Positions 35,501-36,754 of a DNA stretch of 36,754 nucleotides are shown piece by piece. The stretch's first letter is position 1, and every line of letters starts with the position of its first letter. A program made the translations under genes and the position numbers. The notes beneath the pieces were generated by a model. The model searched no databases, had not been told where the DNA came from, and saw nothing but the letters and a program-made list of their open reading frames with translations. The DNA is from CAYMAZ01 sp964428185 (lineage in GTDB: Bacteria > Bacteroidota > Bacteroidia > Bacteroidales > DTU049): positions 1 to 36,754 of the forward strand of contig CAYRXH010000016.1 in NCBI GenBank assembly GCA_964428185.1, in the 5' to 3' direction.

Positions 35501-36035
35501 CAACACCGGCGGGCAAGCATCAAAATCCACACCTGTGGGAGCAGTTGCAAAATTTGCTGCTGCCGGCAAACGCATCCGCAAAAAAGATCTAGGTATGATG
35601 GCCATGTCTTACGGATACGTATATGTTGCTCAGGTTGCTATCGGAGCAAGCCAGTCTCAGTTCTTCAATGTTATCCGTGAAGCAGAAGCCTATAATGGAC
35701 CTTCCATTATCATTGCATATGCACCTTGTATCAACCACGGACTGAGTGAAGGCATGGGAAGAATGCTGTATCAGCAGAAATTTGCAGTTGAATCAGGATA
35801 CTGGCAGTTGTACCGCTATAATCCGATGCTTGAAGCACAAGGAAAAAACCCGTTCAAGCTTGATTCAAAAGAACCCGACTGGGAGCAGTTTCAAAAGTTT
35901 CTTAACTCTGAAGTTCGTTATACATCTCTGAAAAATTCATTTCCCAAAGAAGCAGCCGAGCTTTTTGTTGTTGCTCAGGACAATGCCATGTGGAGATACA
36001 GGCAATATAAACGACTGGCCGAGTCACAGTTCTGA
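32505..36035 (+). CDS. nifJ: Pyruvate:ferredoxin (flavodoxin) oxidoreductase
   Basis: A 1176-residue single-chain enzyme that oxidises pyruvate with CoA to acetyl-CoA and CO2, passing electrons to ferredoxin or flavodoxin; central in anaerobic metabolism. The N-terminal pyrimidine-binding domain begins at about 5 (ITCDGNHAASHVAYMFSE, YPITPSSNMAE). The ferredoxin-like domain has two 4Fe-4S sets, Cys691/694/697/701 and Cys746/749/752/756. The proximal cluster starts with Cys814 and Cys817 (CTGCGE). The thiamine-diphosphate site is GDGWAYDIGFGG with NTGGQASKSTP. Length matches full NifJ. It is divergent from the dihydroorotate dehydrogenase-like gene and ends in a strong terminator. Confidence 0.98.
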   Translation: MKTKKKFITCDGNHAASHVAYMFSEVAAIYPITPSSNMAENVDEWAAHGRKNVFGDTVQVIEMQSEAGAAGAVHGSLQSGILTTTFTASQGLLLMIPNMYKIAGELLPGVFHVSARSLAAQALSIFGDHSDVMSTRHTGFAMLATGSVQEIMDIGAVAHLASIKSRIPFLHFFDGFRTSHEVQKVEYFENEDLLPLLDKKALLAFRNNALNPEHPVTRGTAQNPDIYFQTREVANKFYDEVPDIVASYFSEISKMTGREYKPFVYYGAPDAENIVIAMGSITDTLKEVVDYLNASGKKTGLLTVHLYRPFSANYFFDVFPKSVKRIAVLDRTKEHGANGEPLYLDVRDLFYGKPDAPMIIGGRYGLSSKDTTPAQMIAVFENLMSSAPKNRFTVGIVDDVTNLSLTVGEEIGILHPSIYSAKFYGLGADGTVGANKNSIKIIGENTDKYCQAYFAYDSKKSGGFTTSHLRFGDVPIRSPYLVNTADFVACHKPTYIYQYDMLKGIKKNGVFLLNTIWDVEETKQKLPNKIKRVLAQKNIGFYVINATAIAEEIGLGGRINTIMQSAFFKIANIIPYEKAVEDMKYAIKKDFGRKGDLMVKMNYAAVDKGGDVIQVSVPSEWADLKDEPLPIPEGVSEFYEQVAHVINSQAGDTLPVSTFVGREDGTFPSGTTKYEKRGIAVSVPEWISENCIQCNQCSYVCPHAAIRPFLITDEELGKSPFEMKTIRGIGGFKEYNFRIQVSVLDCTGCGNCVDICPSKTKSLEMKPLESQHVEVEKYKYLDEVIGYKDQVADKFKTVKNSQFAQPLFEFSGACTGCGETPYIKNITQLFGERMLVANATGCSSIYGGSAPSTPYTANYKSGKGVAWANSLFEDNAEYGFGMAVGIRKIRERMAREMQEAIASGSVSSELKQAFENWIATMYDGAASPAASEALVEVLKKDNGTFAQYLLENKQYFIKKSVWVIGGDGWAYDIGFGGLDHVLASGEDINLLVLDTEVYSNTGGQASKSTPVGAVAKFAAAGKRIRKKDLGMMAMSYGYVYVAQVAIGASQSQFFNVIREAEAYNGPSIIIAYAPCINHGLSEGMGRMLYQQKFAVESGYWQLYRYNPMLEAQGKNPFKLDSKEPDWEQFQKFLNSEVRYTSLKNSFPKEAAELFVVAQDNAMWRYRQYKRLAESQF

Positions 36036-36060
36036 TCCATTTCAGATTTCTGATACAAAT

Positions 36061-36096
36061 AAAAAAAGCCCTGCACAAACTTCGGGGCTTTTTTTT
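36061..36096 (+). terminator. Terminator of nifJ
   Basis: AAAAAAAGCCC pairs with GGGCTTTTTTT around a loop of about 13 bases and continues in Ts, 25 bases past the nifJ stop. Confidence 0.88.
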
Positions 36097-36144
36097 ATTG
36101 AACAGACTATTGCAAACCTATTATAGGATTTTATCACATTTTTC

Positions 36145-36175
36145 TTGTTTTACAACGAAAATTGTTATATATTTG
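36145..36175 (+). promoter_or_regulatory. Promoter with -33 and -7 elements ahead of the final gene
   Basis: TTG at 36145-36147, 20 bases, then TATATTTG at 36168-36175. This is standard Bacteroidota spacing, 42 nt before ATG 36218. Confidence 0.65.
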
Positions 36176-36217
36176 TTGGCGATTTCAAATTGTTCTAAAA
36201 TATAATCTGATAAAACA

Positions 36218-36718
36218 ATGATTTATATGAGCCAGTCATTAAATCTGATTCACCAGTGCAACTACGGCATCGAATATCTCCCCGAAAACACAACACAAAA
36301 CAATGCGGGAGGATTGAACTTTTGGAGACCATTTGGCAGCAGCGGAGGCTATAAGAACTTTGTGATGCATATTGCCGACAACGGGAATGTGGGGATTGGG
36401 ACGGGAAGGCCGGAATATAAACTTGATGTGTGCGGAACGATAAGAACTAGTGAATTTATTACTGAACCACAGTGGTGGCCAGACTTTGTTTTTGATGATG
36501 ATTATTTACTTGAGCCATTTAATGAGAGAATTGCCGGCATTAAACAAAACAAATGTTTACCAGGATTACCTACTGAAGAAACAGTATTAACTTCGGGTGC
36601 CAATATGAACGAGGTTATGCAAGGCCTGTTGAAAAATATGGAAGAATTATATCTCTATATTGAACAACTGGAACTGCAACTGCAACAACTTCGATCAGAT
36701 TACTGTCAAGTTTCATAA
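36218..36718 (+). CDS. C-terminal segment of a tail-fibre-like surface protein, N-terminus missing
   Basis: 166 residues. The sequence matches only the end of a common Bacteroidota surface-protein family: YGIEYLPE...GGLNFWRPFG, DNGNVGIGTGRPEYKLDVCG, TIRTSEF, WWPDFVFDDDYLL, a KCLPGLPTEE segment and a terminal coiled coil (about 135-162). Full members carry a signal peptide and hundreds of preceding residues. Here there is no signal peptide and nothing upstream but a promoter and nifJ's terminator. It may be a remnant of a deletion or an expressed short form; ATG 36218 or 36227 could be used. The 36 bases to the window end hold nothing I can identify. Confidence 0.7.
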   Translation: MIYMSQSLNLIHQCNYGIEYLPENTTQNNAGGLNFWRPFGSSGGYKNFVMHIADNGNVGIGTGRPEYKLDVCGTIRTSEFITEPQWWPDFVFDDDYLLEPFNERIAGIKQNKCLPGLPTEETVLTSGANMNEVMQGLLKNMEELYLYIEQLELQLQQLRSDYCQVS

Positions 36719-36754
36719 GGTTGTTGGTTAAAACAATCTTGCTTTGATTTAAAT

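Noticed and set aside
1..36754. CRISPR arrays, rRNA, prophage or insertion sequences
   Set aside because: No regularly spaced direct repeats, no transposase or integrase motif, and no rRNA sequence were seen on either strand.

Overview
The window is a stretch of Bacteroidota chromosome, most likely from an anaerobic Bacteroidales-type organism. The evidence is: secreted proteins with type IX secretion (T9SS) tails of both type A (YPNP...) and type B (gliding-motility C-terminal, CHU_C); the gliding genes gldF and gldG; a bacterial geranylgeranylglyceryl-phosphate synthase; a GWxTD lipoprotein; and the Bacteroidota -7 promoter element TAnnTTTG ahead of most transcription units. A single-chain pyruvate:ferredoxin oxidoreductase (nifJ) and the MeaB chaperone GTPase (methylmalonyl-CoA pathway) point to anaerobic metabolism. 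I see no phage, integrase, insertion sequence, CRISPR array or rRNA. The window is dense, ordinary chromosome with a patch of cell-surface genes in the middle.

Layout. 81-1684 (-): meaB with an overlapping thioredoxin-fold protein. 1848-4752 (+): GGGP synthase and a DPP4-type peptidase. 4840-5112 (-): HU. 5393-7582 (-): fmt, ribH and a membrane-anchored TPR protein in one tight unit. 7671-12198 (-): rlmB, a GWxTD lipoprotein, an Omp85-type barrel and ung, probably co-transcribed. 12296-13202 (+): a 35-residue lipoprotein and a predicted surface or barrel protein, each with its own promoter element. 13370-17816 (+): two T9SS type A cargo proteins. 17932-20022 (+): an orphan TPR histidine kinase, convergent with a small 4-TM protein. 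20546-21581 (-): a T9SS cargo pseudogene with three lesions. 21747-25109 (+): a small PsbP-like secreted protein and a 938-residue SprB/PKD/CHU_C protein. 25145-25218 (-): tRNA with a CAU anticodon, probably Ile2. 25272-25634 (-): a DUF454 protein. 25787-31316 (+): gldF, gldG, a DUF4340 gene, dnaN and an M50B-like membrane protease. 31323-32336 (-) and 32505-36035 (+): a divergent dihydroorotate-dehydrogenase-like gene and nifJ. 36218-36718 (+): a fragment matching only the C-terminal part of a tail-fibre-like surface protein family.

How the genes fit together. GldF and GldG are components of an ABC complex associated with gliding and T9SS. The four T9SS-type substrates (one dead) and the Omp85 and GWxTD proteins all concern the outer membrane and cell surface. 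The rest is housekeeping: replication clamp, HU, uracil repair, initiator-tRNA formylation, riboflavin synthesis and rRNA methylation. I found no clear new defence or mobile system. The less usual items are the triple-lesion cargo pseudogene, the tiny lipoprotein, the two-gene surface unit at 21747-25109 with a large unrecognised N-terminal region, and the truncated surface gene at the right edge.
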